NCBI RefSeq assembly: GCF_905332535.1 | Contig: NZ_CAJOCF010000003.1 | Span: forward strand, 62,001-126,000 | DNA from: Latilactobacillus fragifolii | GTDB lineage: Bacteria > Bacillota > Bacilli > Lactobacillales > Lactobacillaceae | Direction: 5' to 3' | Length of the DNA: 64,000 nt | Part shown: positions 9,281 to 18,718 of the stretch, piece by piece | Position numbering within the stretch: the stretch's first letter is position 1 | How the letters are laid out: each line of letters opens with the position of its first letter | Program-made: the position numbers and the translations under genes | The notes under the pieces: generated by a model | Database searches by the model: none | The model's input: the letters and a program-made list of their open reading frames with translations, nothing else | What the model was told of the DNA's origin: nothing

Positions 9281-11701
9281 TTAACGGATTTTAGCATCAA
9301 AAGTAGCAACTAATTCAGCGACTACTTTTTCAAAAGCAGCATTCACTTCTTCTTCTGTTAAAGTAGCGGTCTCATTGAGATACGTTAAGGTATAAGCCAT
9401 TGACTTCTCACCGGCTTCGATATGACTCCCTGCATAAACATCGAAAAGTTCAACCGAAGCTAGATGGGCCCCACCCTTTGCTTTGATGGCTTCGACAATC
9501 GCGGCATTCGAAACTTGGCTAGCTACTTGAATTGCAATATCCCGCGTTACTGCCGGGAATTTAGGCGCTGGTTTAGCAATGACCGTTTGGGTTGGTAACG
9601 CGAGGATTTGGGCCAAATCTAATTGGAAAACATAAGTTTCTTTTAAATGATTGGCTTTCGCAACTGCTGGATGAATTTGCCCTACAAATCCAACCAGTTG
9701 TTTACCAACGTAAATGGCGGCCGTTCGACCAGGATGCATTTCTGGATAAGCTTGTGTCGGTTGATAGCTGATTGGATCCGACAAGTTATAGCTAGTCATC
9801 AACAATTCGACAACCCCTTTGATTGTGTAGAAATCAACTGGCGCTGCTGCCGTTTGCCAAGTCTTTGTCTGCCGGTTGCCACTCATTAAACCAGCGACAT
9901 ATTCGATTTCGGTTGGTCGTACTTGGTCGTCTGTTTGCTTTAAAAATACTCGTCCTTGTTCATAAAGTGCCAAATTGGTTTGTTTACGCGCCACATTATA
10001 TGCAGCATCGTCTAATAAACCAGTAATCAAGTTCATGCGTAAGTGTGCGTGATCTTGGGTCATTGGCCAATCAAGCGCTGTTAACGCCGAATCAACAAGT
10101 GTAAATTGCCGCGCCTTTTCGGGCGTTGTTAATGCGTAACTGATTGCCTGGGTTAAACCAGCGCCTTCAAGGGTATGCCGCGTTTGACGGAGGGCCTTTT
10201 GTTCAGGCGTTAATGCGCCGGTGGTCATTGCACCAGTGGGTAATGTACTTGGTAAGTTATCGTAGCCGTATAAACGAGCCACCTCTTCAATGACATCTGC
10301 TTGGATTTCAATATCCCAACGACGTGGCGGAATCGTTACCGTTAAGCGGTTATCGGTATTGGCAACCCCAAATCCAAAACGTTCTAACAATTCAACGATC
10401 GTTTGCGTGGCAAGTTCTGTGCCTAAAACGCGGTTAATCCGGTCAGCTTCGATTTCAATCACTTTGTCGCTTGGGATTAAATTAGTTGGGCTGATTATCC
10501 CAGCAGTCACTTGACCATGACCTAAATCAGCCATCATCGCAGCAGCGGCGTCTAACGCTGTTTGAACATCAGCGATATTGACTCCTTTTTCAAACCGCGA
10601 TGAAGCATCTGAACGCAAGTTATGGCGTTGGGCCGTCTTACGGACTGCAGTCGGTTCAAAAACTGCAGCTTCGATAATCACATTCTTCGTATCAGCCGTA
10701 ATTTGTGAATTCAAGCCACCCATGACCCCTGCTAGCGCAATTGGTTGATGACCATCGGTAATCACGATGTCTTCGTGTGTTAAGGCATGTTCTGCTTCGT
10801 CTAGCGTTGTTAATTTTTCGCCTGCTTTTGCTAAACGAACTTCAACTTGTTTATGGTCACCTTTTAACGTATCAGCATCAAAAGCGTGCAATGGTTGCCC
10901 ATATGTGAGCATCATGTAGTTGGTCACATCGACAAGATTGTTGATGGGGCGAATGCCAGCGTTCCATAGGCGCGTCTGTAACCACATCGGACTAGGTTGC
11001 ACCGTTACATTTTGCAACATCCGTAGATGATAACTAGGCGCCAATTGTTCATCAGCAACATAAGCCGCTAAGTGATCCGCTGTTTGAACGTCACTTTCCG
11101 TCACTACTACGTCTTCAAAATGTGGGGTTAATGATTCAATCGCTGCCACTTCATGGGCCACCCCGTGAAGCCCAAGGGCATCAGCACGATTGGCGGTGAG
11201 GTCTAGATCAATAATATAATCAGTCATTCCCAGTGCTTCGTAGACTTCTGTTCCGGGTTCAATTGCTTCTGGGAAGACAAAGATGCCATCAACATACACC
11301 TTAGGAACAACGCTATCAGCAAAGCCAATTTCTTGTAGACCACAAATCATCCCCATTGAAACCACGCCGCGCAACTTACCTTTTTTAATCTTAACGTTGT
11401 CGGCAATCCGGGAATTAGGCAATGCAACAACCACGTATTGTCCAACAGCGACATTTGAGGCCCCACAGACAATTTGGAAGGGTTCATCTTCCCCAACGTC
11501 TACTTGGCAAACGTTCAAGTGATCAGAATCGGGGTGCGGTTGGCAACTTAAAATGTGTCCCACCACAATTTTTTTCAAGCCCGCGCTCTTTTGCGCCACA
11601 TCAGCCACTTCAATCCCCGTTCGGGTAATTTTTTCAGCTAATGCCTTTGGGGCAGTTGTTAAATCTAAATAATCTTTTAACCAGTTGTAAGAAACTTTCA
11701 T
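9281..11701 (-). CDS. pheT: Phenylalanine-tRNA ligase beta subunit
   Basis: Large subunit of the alpha2-beta2 PheRS. Over 806 aa I see the N-terminal tRNA-binding (EMAP-like) domain (about 40-150; VGHILSCQPHPDSDHLNVCQ), the B3/B4 editing domain, the B5 domain (about 400-475; PPRRWDIEIQADVIEEVARL), the catalytic-like core and the C-terminal anticodon-binding FDX-ACB domain (PAVTRDIAIQV). Length is standard. It starts 3 nt after the pheS stop, so pheS-pheT form one operon under T-box control. Confidence 0.96.
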   Translation of the reverse strand: MKVSYNWLKDYLDLTTAPKALAEKITRTGIEVADVAQKSAGLKKIVVGHILSCQPHPDSDHLNVCQVDVGEDEPFQIVCGASNVAVGQYVVVALPNSRIADNVKIKKGKLRGVVSMGMICGLQEIGFADSVVPKVYVDGIFVFPEAIEPGTEVYEALGMTDYIIDLDLTANRADALGLHGVAHEVAAIESLTPHFEDVVVTESDVQTADHLAAYVADEQLAPSYHLRMLQNVTVQPSPMWLQTRLWNAGIRPINNLVDVTNYMMLTYGQPLHAFDADTLKGDHKQVEVRLAKAGEKLTTLDEAEHALTHEDIVITDGHQPIALAGVMGGLNSQITADTKNVIIEAAVFEPTAVRKTAQRHNLRSDASSRFEKGVNIADVQTALDAAAAMMADLGHGQVTAGIISPTNLIPSDKVIEIEADRINRVLGTELATQTIVELLERFGFGVANTDNRLTVTIPPRRWDIEIQADVIEEVARLYGYDNLPSTLPTGAMTTGALTPEQKALRQTRHTLEGAGLTQAISYALTTPEKARQFTLVDSALTALDWPMTQDHAHLRMNLITGLLDDAAYNVARKQTNLALYEQGRVFLKQTDDQVRPTEIEYVAGLMSGNRQTKTWQTAAAPVDFYTIKGVVELLMTSYNLSDPISYQPTQAYPEMHPGRTAAIYVGKQLVGFVGQIHPAVAKANHLKETYVFQLDLAQILALPTQTVIAKPAPKFPAVTRDIAIQVASQVSNAAIVEAIKAKGGAHLASVELFDVYAGSHIEAGEKSMAYTLTYLNETATLTEEEVNAAFEKVVAELVATFDAKIR

Positions 11702-11704
11702 GGT

Positions 11705-12751
11705 CTAGCCCTCCTGTGTGAATTGATTTAAGAATCGAACGTCATTTAAGTAGAAGTTTCGGATATCATCCACACCATATTTCAACATTGCAAAGCGATC
11801 AATCCCGAGGCCAAAGGCAAACCCACCATAGACATCTGCATCGACACCGCCGGCTTTTAAGACGTTAGGATGGGTCATTCCAGCCCCCAAGACTTCAATC
11901 CAGCCAGTTTGCTTGCAGACATTACAGCCCTTGCCATCACAACGGAAACAAGAGATATCCACTTCAACCGATGGTTCCGTGAACGGGAAGTAACTTGGCC
12001 GGAAACGTAAATCACGGTCTTCACCAAAGATATGGTGAATTGTGTATTCTAAGGTTCCTTTTAAGTCCGCCATCGTAATATTCTTATCAATCACTTGCCC
12101 TTCCATCTGATAAAATTGATGTGAATGCGTTGCATCATCTGTATCCCGGCGGTAAACACGGCCGGGACTAATCATCTTAATCGGACCATTTTTAAAGTCA
12201 TGATTTTCCAAATCGCGCGCTTCATTTGGCGACATGTGCGTCCGCATCAATAAATCATTGGTAATATAAAACGTGTCTTGCATATCACGGGCTGGATGAT
12301 TGGCTGGCATGTTTAGCATTTCGAAGTTATGTCTTTCATCTTCCACTTCGTAGCCGGCAACCACTTGATAGCCCATCCCCACAAATAAATCTTCTAAATC
12401 ATCAATCACTTGGGTTAAGACGTGGGGCGTACCTTTTTTAATCGATTGGCCAGGTAATGTGACATCCAATGTTTCATGAGCTAACTGGGCTGCTGCTTTT
12501 TTGGCCTCTAATTCTGCCTTACGGGTTTCAATCGCTTCAGCCAAATCACTTTTAATTTCATTAGCAAACGCCCCTACCTTTGGTCGTTCTTCATTACTTA
12601 GATTCCGCATCCCACGTAGAACTTCCGTGATGGGACCTTTTTTCCCGAGTACTTCCACGCGGATTTGATTTAACGCATCTAAATCAACAACTTTTTGAAT
12701 TTCTTGTAGACTTGTTTGCCGTAAGTTTTCTAGTTGTTCCTTCAATGACAT
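11705..12751 (-). CDS. pheS: Phenylalanine-tRNA ligase alpha subunit
   Basis: Catalytic subunit of PheRS (348 aa). An N-terminal coiled-coil domain (about 1-90) binds tRNA. Class II motifs follow: motif 2 around [20 protein letters not shown] and motif 3 around [14 protein letters not shown]. There is also a small cysteine cluster, [17 protein letters not shown], as often seen in Firmicutes PheS. The ATG has AAGGAGG upstream. It is the first gene of pheST, directly behind a T-box leader and terminator. Confidence 0.96.
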   Translation of the reverse strand: MSLKEQLENLRQTSLQEIQKVVDLDALNQIRVEVLGKKGPITEVLRGMRNLSNEERPKVGAFANEIKSDLAEAIETRKAELEAKKAAAQLAHETLDVTLPGQSIKKGTPHVLTQVIDDLEDLFVGMGYQVVAGYEVEDERHNFEMLNMPANHPARDMQDTFYITNDLLMRTHMSPNEARDLENHDFKNGPIKMISPGRVYRRDTDDATHSHQFYQMEGQVIDKNITMADLKGTLEYTIHHIFGEDRDLRFRPSYFPFTEPSVEVDISCFRCDGKGCNVCKQTGWIEVLGAGMTHPNVLKAGGVDADVYGGFAFGLGIDRFAMLKYGVDDIRNFYLNDVRFLNQFTQEG

Positions 12752-12773
12752 TGCAGTTCCTCCTTTTTTTCAA

Positions 12774-12995
12774 CAAAAAAAGCCCGTCCCTCAAAAAGGG
12801 ACGAAGCTTCGCGGTACCACCCTAGTTTACGACTACGCTAGTCGTACACTCAAGTTTGCGCTAACGGGCAATACCGGACCAATAGTCAACTCAGAAAGTG
12901 AACTTCACCTAAACTTAGTTGAATAACTTGCAGTCAACCGATTATTCTCCCTGGAAACTAAGGATTAGGTTACTCTTTTTCGTCTTTGTTTAATA
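12774..12995 (-). ncRNA. T-box riboswitch leader of pheST
   Basis: The conserved T-box sequence GGGTGGTACCGCG is present on the minus strand (plus-strand 12811-12822). It is followed by an intrinsic terminator, CGTCCC / GGGACG with a U run (12774-12803). About 170 nt of leader precede it and can form Stem I. Uncharged tRNA-Phe should pair with the T-box and block termination, turning pheST on. Several UUC triplets could serve as specifier; I could not decide which. Confidence 0.93.
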
Positions 12996-13000
12996 GTTGT

Positions 13001-13029
13001 ATTTTAACGTAAATCACAATAATTAGCAA
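13001..13029 (-). promoter_or_regulatory. Promoter of the pheST leader
   Basis: On the minus strand TTGCTA (13024-13029) and TAAAAT (13001-13006) are spaced by 17 nt, just upstream of the T-box leader and immediately after the HxlR gene stop. Confidence 0.6.
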
Positions 13030-13386
13030 CTAGGCTTCAGTGGCATACCAATCATTTGACCAATCATGAATGGCAGCCATTACTGGCGCTAACGCTTCCC
13101 CTTTAGCGGTTAAGCGATATTCAATCAACGCAGAACCTTCACTGGTAATCCGTGCGACGATGCCTTCTTGTTCTAGTTCCTTCAATCGTTCAACCAATAC
13201 GCGGTCACTGCATTTAGGCACACTATGCACTAAATTCTTAAACCGTTGTGCCCCGTTTTCCAGTAAGACATCGATAATCAGGCCGTTCCACTTCTTACCT
13301 AAAATGGAAAAAGTCTTCTCAAATTTAGGACATAGTTGGAAGGTCTCTTGACAGCCAGCAGTTGCGTTTTCTTTTACAATCACCAT
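13030..13386 (-). CDS. HxlR-family transcriptional regulator
   Basis: Small winged-helix DNA-binding protein of about 118 aa with the single HxlR domain. The conserved patterns are CPKFEKTFSILGKKWNGLII and FKNLVHSVPKCSDRVLVERLKELE (recognition helix region). The frame opens at 13443, but GTGAGGTG precedes the ATG at 13386, which I take as start. Cys residues near the N-terminus (CQETF, CPKFE) could make it redox-responsive, as in some HxlR proteins, but this is speculation. No obvious target gene is adjacent; the neighbours are pheST and an HD hydrolase. Confidence 0.85.
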   Translation of the reverse strand: MVIVKENATAGCQETFQLCPKFEKTFSILGKKWNGLIIDVLLENGAQRFKNLVHSVPKCSDRVLVERLKELEQEGIVARITSEGSALIEYRLTAKGEALAPVMAAIHDWSNDWYATEA

Positions 13387-13463
13387 TATTTTCACCTCAC
13401 ACTTATTAATAAGAAGTGTACTGAAAAAGGCGCTAAAAAGCAACCTATCAGCTTAACGCATCT

Positions 13464-13970
13464 TTACTTATTAATTACCGGTGTTTGGCGGAGGACTTTT
13501 TGTTTAAATTTCGTCCACATTGGTGCACAAAATTCCGTCACTGCGCAATAATCATCGACTAACGACACAATGTAGCTTTCTTTATATTTTGGCCGGCTAA
13601 CGGTTGCGCCCCACATATGTTTAATAATAATGTCTTTTTCTTTAGATGAAAGTTCTGTTAATTTTTCGGCATTCCGAAGCGCAATGCGCGGGTGAATATA
13701 AGCATGCGTGCCTAAATCAAACTTCGTATCGCGCCAGTCATAATAGAATAGATCATGTAATAAGCCCGCGCGTGCAATTGCTCGCGTATCAAGATGCCAC
13801 TTCTTAGCAAGTTCATAACTGCGATAAGAGACGCTTAGCGAATGTTCCAAACGATCCGAATGATGATGTTGCGTATAGTTCGCTAATTTTTGGACTTCTT
13901 CTTTAGCTAATAAATCGGCGACTAACGCCATATAATCCGCATCATCGTACCATTTTGCTCTTGAATTCAT
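13464..13970 (-). CDS. HD-domain phosphohydrolase family protein
   Basis: A 168-aa protein with an HD-superfamily metal-binding pattern: His in DRLEHSLSVSYRSYELA, the HD doublet in AGLLHDLFYYDW, and a further His in IIIKHMWG. Such proteins hydrolyse phosphate esters of nucleotides or related small molecules; the substrate is unknown. GAGGAG precedes the ATG. It is followed by the HxlR gene 77 nt downstream and could be cotranscribed. It is distinct from the YqeK HD protein elsewhere in this window. Confidence 0.78.
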   Translation of the reverse strand: MNSRAKWYDDADYMALVADLLAKEEVQKLANYTQHHHSDRLEHSLSVSYRSYELAKKWHLDTRAIARAGLLHDLFYYDWRDTKFDLGTHAYIHPRIALRNAEKLTELSSKEKDIIIKHMWGATVSRPKYKESYIVSLVDDYCAVTEFCAPMWTKFKQKVLRQTPVINK

Positions 13971-14083
13971 TCAAAGACTCCTCACATTTTTAAATTCAAA
14001 TTCTGCCACAAGAATAACAGCTTTTCATCTAAAAAAGAAGTTATCCAGCTTAAAAAACGATGTTTGTTAGAAAAAATTAAGAA

Positions 14084-14845
14084 TTAAGCCTCAATTAACT
14101 TGAACATTAAGATGCCAGCGGCGACAGCGACGTTTAATGATTCGGCATTCCCTGGAATGGGAATATAAATATTCTGCGTTGTCGCTGCTAAAACGTCAGC
14201 ATTCACGCCGTTCCCTTCATTCCCCAGAATCAAAGCCATATCATCGGCTTTAGGCACATCTTGATAACTGATGGCCGCGGGATTTAATTCCGTCCCATAC
14301 ACAGGGACATCTTGAGATTTGAATTTCTTCATCCAGTCCATCAAATTACCTTGATAAATTGGCAAATGGAAGTGACTCCCTTGCATTGAACGTAAGAGTT
14401 TTGGATTATATAAATCAACACTGCCATTGCCTAGAACGACACCGGCAAAGCCGGCTGCATCTGCTGTTCGAATCATTGTCCCGATATTACCTGGATCTTG
14501 AACAGCATCTAATAATAGGTAACGCCCCGTTAATTTTTCCGGAACCGGTGTTTCAGACATTTCAACAACCGCAAAAATCCCTTGGGGGGCTTTAGTTTCA
14601 CTAAGGTGTTGCGCCACTTCCGGGGCGATTTCAAAGGTCGCATCGTAAAGGCCGCGTAAGGCGCGTTCATCCACATATTTTTCAGTTGCAAAAACTTGGC
14701 GGATAACGGCTTTATTTTGGATAGCTTCTTGTACTAAGTGCCAACCTTCTAATAGATACGTATTTTCCTTGCGTTGATTTTTCTTAACGGTTAACTTTTT
14801 AGCCGCCTTAATTTTAGCATTTTGATTCGATTGAATGTATTCCAT
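14084..14845 (-). CDS. TrmH/SpoU-family RNA 2'-O-ribose methyltransferase
   Basis: A 253-aa SPOUT-class methyltransferase. The N-terminal substrate-binding domain (about 1-95) is followed by the knotted catalytic domain with DAVQDPGNIGTMIRTADAAGF (motif 1), LILGNEGNGV (motif 2) and IPIPGNAESLNVAVAAGIL (motif 3). These are the SAM-binding and catalytic motifs of TrmH/RlmB-like enzymes that methylate rRNA or tRNA ribose. It diverges from acylphosphatase and yidC, an arrangement common in Firmicutes. The exact modified nucleotide cannot be told from sequence. Confidence 0.9.
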   Translation of the reverse strand: MEYIQSNQNAKIKAAKKLTVKKNQRKENTYLLEGWHLVQEAIQNKAVIRQVFATEKYVDERALRGLYDATFEIAPEVAQHLSETKAPQGIFAVVEMSETPVPEKLTGRYLLLDAVQDPGNIGTMIRTADAAGFAGVVLGNGSVDLYNPKLLRSMQGSHFHLPIYQGNLMDWMKKFKSQDVPVYGTELNPAAISYQDVPKADDMALILGNEGNGVNADVLAATTQNIYIPIPGNAESLNVAVAAGILMFKLIEA

Positions 14846-14968
14846 GTTGTGCTCCAGTCTATTTAGTACTTTCCATTATACGCGACTTAGGGGGTAAATT
14901 CTATCAACGGTTGCTTTTTAATCGCCAAATCGTACTGAACAGCTTACAATTAAGATGAGGTGATAATC

Positions 14969-15247
14969 ATGCAAAATGCAATTCAACTTGAAGTTTATGG
15001 CCGCGTACAAGGCGTTGGCTTTCGTTGGATGACCAAATTGGTCGCCGATAAGCTCCATATCACAGGCACCGTTGCTAATCGTGACGACGGCTCAGTTAAA
15101 ATTATTGCGATGGGCCCAACTGACGCACTCGAAAAATTTATTGGGGCCGTTAAAGCTTCGCCTTCGCCTAGCGGACGCGTCGATCGGGTCATTCAAACCC
15201 CACTTAAAAATGTGTCACTGTGTCATCAATTTTCGGTTGTCAGTTGA
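14969..15247 (+). CDS. acyP: Acylphosphatase
   Basis: Hydrolyses carboxyl-phosphate bonds. The 92-aa protein shows the signature YGRVQGVGFRW (phosphate-binding loop with the catalytic Arg) and TGTVANRDDGSV with the catalytic Asn. I start at the ATG at 14969 behind GATGAGGTGAT; the frame also opens at a GTG inside that site. It ends 7 nt before a hairpin that covers the yidC ribosome binding site, so acyP translation may affect yidC expression (inference). Confidence 0.92.
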   Translation: MQNAIQLEVYGRVQGVGFRWMTKLVADKLHITGTVANRDDGSVKIIAMGPTDALEKFIGAVKASPSPSGRVDRVIQTPLKNVSLCHQFSVVS

Positions 15248-15253
15248 AAAAAA

Positions 15254-15304
15254 TAGCCCCTTCAAGTATAGTTACACTTGTTGAAACTTATCTTGAAAGG
15301 GCTA
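15254..15304 (+). promoter_or_regulatory. yidC: Hairpin sequestering the yidC ribosome binding site
   Basis: The arm AGCCCCTTCAAG (15255-15266) can pair, with one mismatch, with CTTGAAAGGGCT (15292-15303), which contains the GAAAGGG ribosome binding site of yidC. A competing shorter hairpin CAAGT / ACTTG (15264-15268 and 15279-15283) would free that site. Seen in sequence; regulatory effect inferred. Confidence 0.5.
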
Positions 15305-15309
15305 AATTT

Positions 15310-16302
15310 ATGAAAAATTCTAAACGCTTCGCGACACTTGCGATGCTTGCAATGACCGTTACATTCTTTCTTGCTGGCTGCGTCCCACAAAAAATGAGCA
15401 GTCACCCCAAAGTCCCAACCGGCTTAATCTATGGTTCATCGTATAAATACATCGCTGTGCCGCTCCAACACATCATGGAACGTATCGCCGATGTTTTCGG
15501 TGGTATCAATGGTTACGGCTGGGCAATCATCATTATCACATTCGTTGTCCGGATGATTTTACTTCCCTTAATGTTGAACCAATCTAATAAGATGACGGCC
15601 CAACAAGAAAAGACCCGGCGTTTGAAACCGCAGTTGGATATTATCCAAGAACAACAAAAAGCAGCAACCACGCCTGAAGAAAAGGCTGAACTAAGCCAAT
15701 TGATGATGAAAGTTTATAAGGAAAACGATTCAAGCATGATGCCAAGTCTTGGCTGTCTAACCTTATTAATCCAATTGCCAATCTTCTCTGGTTTGTATCA
15801 AGCTATTCAATACTCACCTGAGATTTCAAGTAGTCACTTCTTTGGCATCGGCCTTGGGAGTCCTAACATTATCATTACTGTGATTGCAACCCTCTTATAT
15901 GTCGGTCAAAGTGCACTCTCATTAGTCGGGATGCCTGCTGAACAAAAGAAACAAATGCAAACAACCGTCCTAATGAGTCCAGCCATCACATTTTTCATTT
16001 CGTTATTTGCACCAGCCGGTTTAGCACTTTATTTCTTAGCTGGTGGGATTATCATGGTGATTCAACAATTAATCACGACATTCATCATTATGCCCCGGGT
16101 TAAAAAACGGATTGATCAAGAAATTAAAGAAAAACCAATCGTCACGGTTGTCACAAAAGAAATGTTCACTCAAAAAGCAGCGGTTAAACCGGCTGCGCCT
16201 GTCACCGAAACACCAACACAAACAACCAATACAAATGCGGCTACCCCAAAGGTAGCCGGCAAACGCAACTCAGGCAAGCAACGGCATAAGCCGCAAGCTT
16301 AA
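15310..16302 (+). CDS. yidC: Membrane protein insertase YidC/Oxa1 (lipoprotein form)
   Basis: Inserts membrane proteins alone or with Sec. I start at the ATG at 15310 (330 aa). A lipoprotein signal with lipobox LAGC (about residues 20-23) is typical of Gram-positive YidC. Then come the YidC core of about five membrane segments (from GGINGYGWAIIIITFVVRMI onwards, including MMPSLGCLTLLIQLPIFSGL) and a basic C-terminal tail. The frame is open upstream to 15220, but no start there has a ribosome binding site. It follows acyP and ends at a strong terminator. Confidence 0.92.
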   Translation: MKNSKRFATLAMLAMTVTFFLAGCVPQKMSSHPKVPTGLIYGSSYKYIAVPLQHIMERIADVFGGINGYGWAIIIITFVVRMILLPLMLNQSNKMTAQQEKTRRLKPQLDIIQEQQKAATTPEEKAELSQLMMKVYKENDSSMMPSLGCLTLLIQLPIFSGLYQAIQYSPEISSSHFFGIGLGSPNIIITVIATLLYVGQSALSLVGMPAEQKKQMQTTVLMSPAITFFISLFAPAGLALYFLAGGIIMVIQQLITTFIIMPRVKKRIDQEIKEKPIVTVVTKEMFTQKAAVKPAAPVTETPTQTTNTNAATPKVAGKRNSGKQRHKPQA

Positions 16303-16307
16303 CCAAC

Positions 16308-16360
16308 AAAAAAAGCGGTGCACCTCAATCTATTAAATGATTGAAGTGCACCGCTTTTTT
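16308..16360. terminator. Bidirectional terminator between yidC and arlS
   Basis: Long hairpin AAAAAAGCGGTGCAC...GTGCACCGCTTTTTT with inner pairing TCAATC / GATTGA. A and T runs on both sides serve yidC (plus) and arlS (minus); the last bases reach the arlS stop. Confidence 0.88.
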
Positions 16361-17858
16361 AATCCGGCTTAACTGGTTCTTCTGATTTTGGTTCTACTTC
16401 ACGAATCAGTGGTAACTCAACTCTAAAAACAGAACCATAGCCGACACTACTTTCGAGTGACACATTCCCGTCATACCCTTCAACGAGTTGTTGGGCAATT
16501 GCTAATCCCAGTCCATTACCGCCTTTTTCCCGACTTCGCGCTTTGTCAACGCGATAGAACCGATGGAAGACTTTTTTCTTGTCTTCTTCCGAAATGCCTT
16601 CACCAAAATCTTGCACCGCAACCTGTGCATACCGTTCATCGCTAGCAACGGCGATATGAACTTCCTTACGGGTTGTTGAATATTTAACCGCGTTATCCAA
16701 TAGAATAATCATAATTTGTTCTAAGTGATTCCGGTTAACATGTACCAACGCTGGCTGGTGCAAATCATTGTCGAGAATAAAATTAAATTCTGGATATAAC
16801 ATTTCAAAGTTATGGTAATTCTGAAGAACGACTTCCCCGACATCGGTCACTTCAGTCGTTCCTTCAGTCACGACTTTGTCCGCCCGTGTCAAATCGAGCA
16901 TTTCTTGAATTAAATTTTTCATCCGTAAAATTTCTTGTAACGACGCCGCTAAAGATTCTGCCAAGACCTCTGGATCATCTTTCCCCCATCGATTAAGGAG
17001 TTGTAGATGCCCTTCAATAATTGCCACTGGGGTTCGTAATTCGTGCGAAACATCACTGACAAACTGGTCTTGCTGTTCGAAATAGTGTTGAATTCGATTC
17101 AACATGCCATTAAATGCACTGACCAAATCGGATAATTCATCTTGACTGTGCCCAGTCTCAGGAATGCGGATATCTGAATTTGGTTCGGAGTTAATAGCTT
17201 CGATCGTTTTTTTCATAACTTCGATTGGTCGTAAGAATTGGTTGGCCAATAAATAACCAATCAACGCGCTAAATAACATGGCGAAAAAGACCACCACAAT
17301 TAACACAATTCTTAATTCAGTCATCGCATGGTTATAATCACGGACATTATTGACCACTTCTACATAACCAATGACACGGTTTTGATTCGTTTTAATCGGG
17401 CTAATCCCAATCAAGCGCATTTTGCCGAAGATAGCTTTGCGCTTTAACGTATCCGTATCACCTTTGGGAAACGGACCAACCGCCCCGCGCGATGCAAATA
17501 AGCCCTTCTTGTTTGCATCGTAAATCTTAACGGTAACATCTTGTTGGGCTAGCCGCGTTAAAACCGCATCTTGATAAATCGCTTTGGGACTGTGACGGTT
17601 CGGATCTAATTGATTGGTGACAAATCCTTCAGTTAGATGCGGCCCATTACTGGATAATCGAGCTTGTACGACCGTTACCGTATCATGCACGTTATCGACT
17701 TCTCTGTGTAATAGAATATTGGAGATACTACTAAAAATCACAATTGAAAAAATCGCAAAGGTGATAAAAATGGCCAACCCAACCGCAGCTGCCCATTTCA
17801 CCTTTAGCGATATTTTACGCCCCTTATTTGTTGTCGGTGACACTGACTCGCCCTGCAT
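16359..17858 (-). CDS. arlS: Sensor histidine kinase, ArlS-like
   Basis: About 499 aa. Membrane segments lie at roughly 25-50 and 188-210 with an external domain of about 135 residues between them. A HAMP domain follows, then HisKA with SHELRTPVAIIEGHLQLLNR, and the ATPase with DNAVKYS, FGEGISEEDK and GGNGLGLAIA. The dimerisation helix HLQLLNRWGKDDPEVLAESL closely resembles the ArlS family from memory. The start ATG (17856-17858) shares one base with the arlR stop (TGATG); a GTG at 17861 is an alternative. ArlRS-type systems control adhesion, autolysis and envelope functions; the signal here is unknown. Confidence 0.85.
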   Translation of the reverse strand: MQGESVSPTTNKGRKISLKVKWAAAVGLAIFITFAIFSIVIFSSISNILLHREVDNVHDTVTVVQARLSSNGPHLTEGFVTNQLDPNRHSPKAIYQDAVLTRLAQQDVTVKIYDANKKGLFASRGAVGPFPKGDTDTLKRKAIFGKMRLIGISPIKTNQNRVIGYVEVVNNVRDYNHAMTELRIVLIVVVFFAMLFSALIGYLLANQFLRPIEVMKKTIEAINSEPNSDIRIPETGHSQDELSDLVSAFNGMLNRIQHYFEQQDQFVSDVSHELRTPVAIIEGHLQLLNRWGKDDPEVLAESLAASLQEILRMKNLIQEMLDLTRADKVVTEGTTEVTDVGEVVLQNYHNFEMLYPEFNFILDNDLHQPALVHVNRNHLEQIMIILLDNAVKYSTTRKEVHIAVASDERYAQVAVQDFGEGISEEDKKKVFHRFYRVDKARSREKGGNGLGLAIAQQLVEGYDGNVSLESSVGYGSVFRVELPLIREVEPKSEEPVKPD

Positions 17859-18544
17859 CACGAGCGCATCACATAACCCGTTCCACGAACCGTTTGAATG
17901 TAACTTTGTTCGCCAGAACGATCAATTTTATTCCGCAAGTAACGGATATAAACATCAACAACGTTGGTTTCAACATCCGAATCATAACCCCAAACTTTGC
18001 TGAGTAAGACATCGCGTGCTAAAACAACGTTGACGTTTTCCATCAGTGTTAATAATAATTCGTATTCACGTTTCGTTAATTCAATGACATCGTCGCCCCG
18101 TCGAACAACCCGGTTTTCCTTTTCGATTGTTAAATCACGATAGGTAACCGTCGTTTGTTTAGCAGCATTATGTTCACCTTCGATGTCAATTCGCCGTAGC
18201 AACGCCCGTAAACGCGCTAATAATTCTTCAATGGCAAATGGCTTAACAATATAATCGTCTGCGCCGTGGTCTAATCCAGAAACACGGTCTATCACTGAAT
18301 CACGCGCTGTCATCATAATAATCGGCGTATTCTTAACTTGACGGACCCGCCGGCAGACTTCTAAACCATTTAATTCAGGTAACATTAAATCTAGTAAAAT
18401 AGCATCCCATTCTTCATTTAAGGCAGCTTCTAAACCAGTACGCCCATTGAAATGGACCTCTGTCTCATAACCCTCATGTTTTAATTCAAGTTCCACAAAT
18501 CGAGCTAAATTTTTCTCATCTTCAATAATCAATATGCGACTCAT
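17858..18544 (-). CDS. arlR: OmpR-family response regulator, ArlR-like
   Basis: A 228-aa two-domain regulator. Receiver (about 1-120): IIEDEKNLAR, phospho-acceptor Asp in AILLDLMLPELNG, the conserved Thr in IIMMTARDSV and Lys in DYIVKPF. The C-terminal winged helix (about 130-228) includes LTKREYELLLTLMENVN and VVDVYIRYLRNKID. Its stop overlaps the start of the kinase gene, a sign of coupled synthesis. An extended -10 box lies about 105 nt upstream of the ATG. Partner kinase and family resemblance support ArlR rather than another OmpR subgroup. Confidence 0.87.
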   Translation of the reverse strand: MSRILIIEDEKNLARFVELELKHEGYETEVHFNGRTGLEAALNEEWDAILLDLMLPELNGLEVCRRVRQVKNTPIIMMTARDSVIDRVSGLDHGADDYIVKPFAIEELLARLRALLRRIDIEGEHNAAKQTTVTYRDLTIEKENRVVRRGDDVIELTKREYELLLTLMENVNVVLARDVLLSKVWGYDSDVETNVVDVYIRYLRNKIDRSGEQSYIQTVRGTGYVMRS

Positions 18545-18647
18545 TTAGTCACTCCCCAAAAAAGTAATTTTAATGGACTCTCTAAATTCTAATCATGGAT
18601 AAGAATTCTCTAAGAAACCGCAAACGTTAAAATCCGTTCACCTTTCC

Positions 18648-18653
18648 ATTTTA
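18648..18653 (-). promoter_or_regulatory. Candidate extended -10 promoter of arlRS
   Basis: On the minus strand TATGCTAAAAT forms an extended -10 (TGN-TAAAAT, core at 18648-18653). No good -35 is visible. The gap 18545-18861 otherwise holds only the gnd terminator and AT-rich leader. Confidence 0.42.
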
Positions 18654-18718
18654 GCATAGTTCTAATTAAATAACTAACTAATCTGAATCTCATCTGATGG
18701 CGATTTAATAAAAATCAA

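Noticed and set aside
9647-10514. Several plus-strand frames inside pheT
   Set aside because: They are antisense shadows of a full-length, well-conserved gene.
12774-12995. Repeated hairpins before synthetase genes (also at 32.5 and 56.9 kb) as a dispersed repeat family
   Set aside because: All three carry the T-box core and terminator; they are independent T-box leaders.
13336-13551. 71-codon plus-strand open frame between the HxlR and HD genes
   Set aside because: No ribosome binding site, and it overlaps the coding ends of both neighbouring genes.
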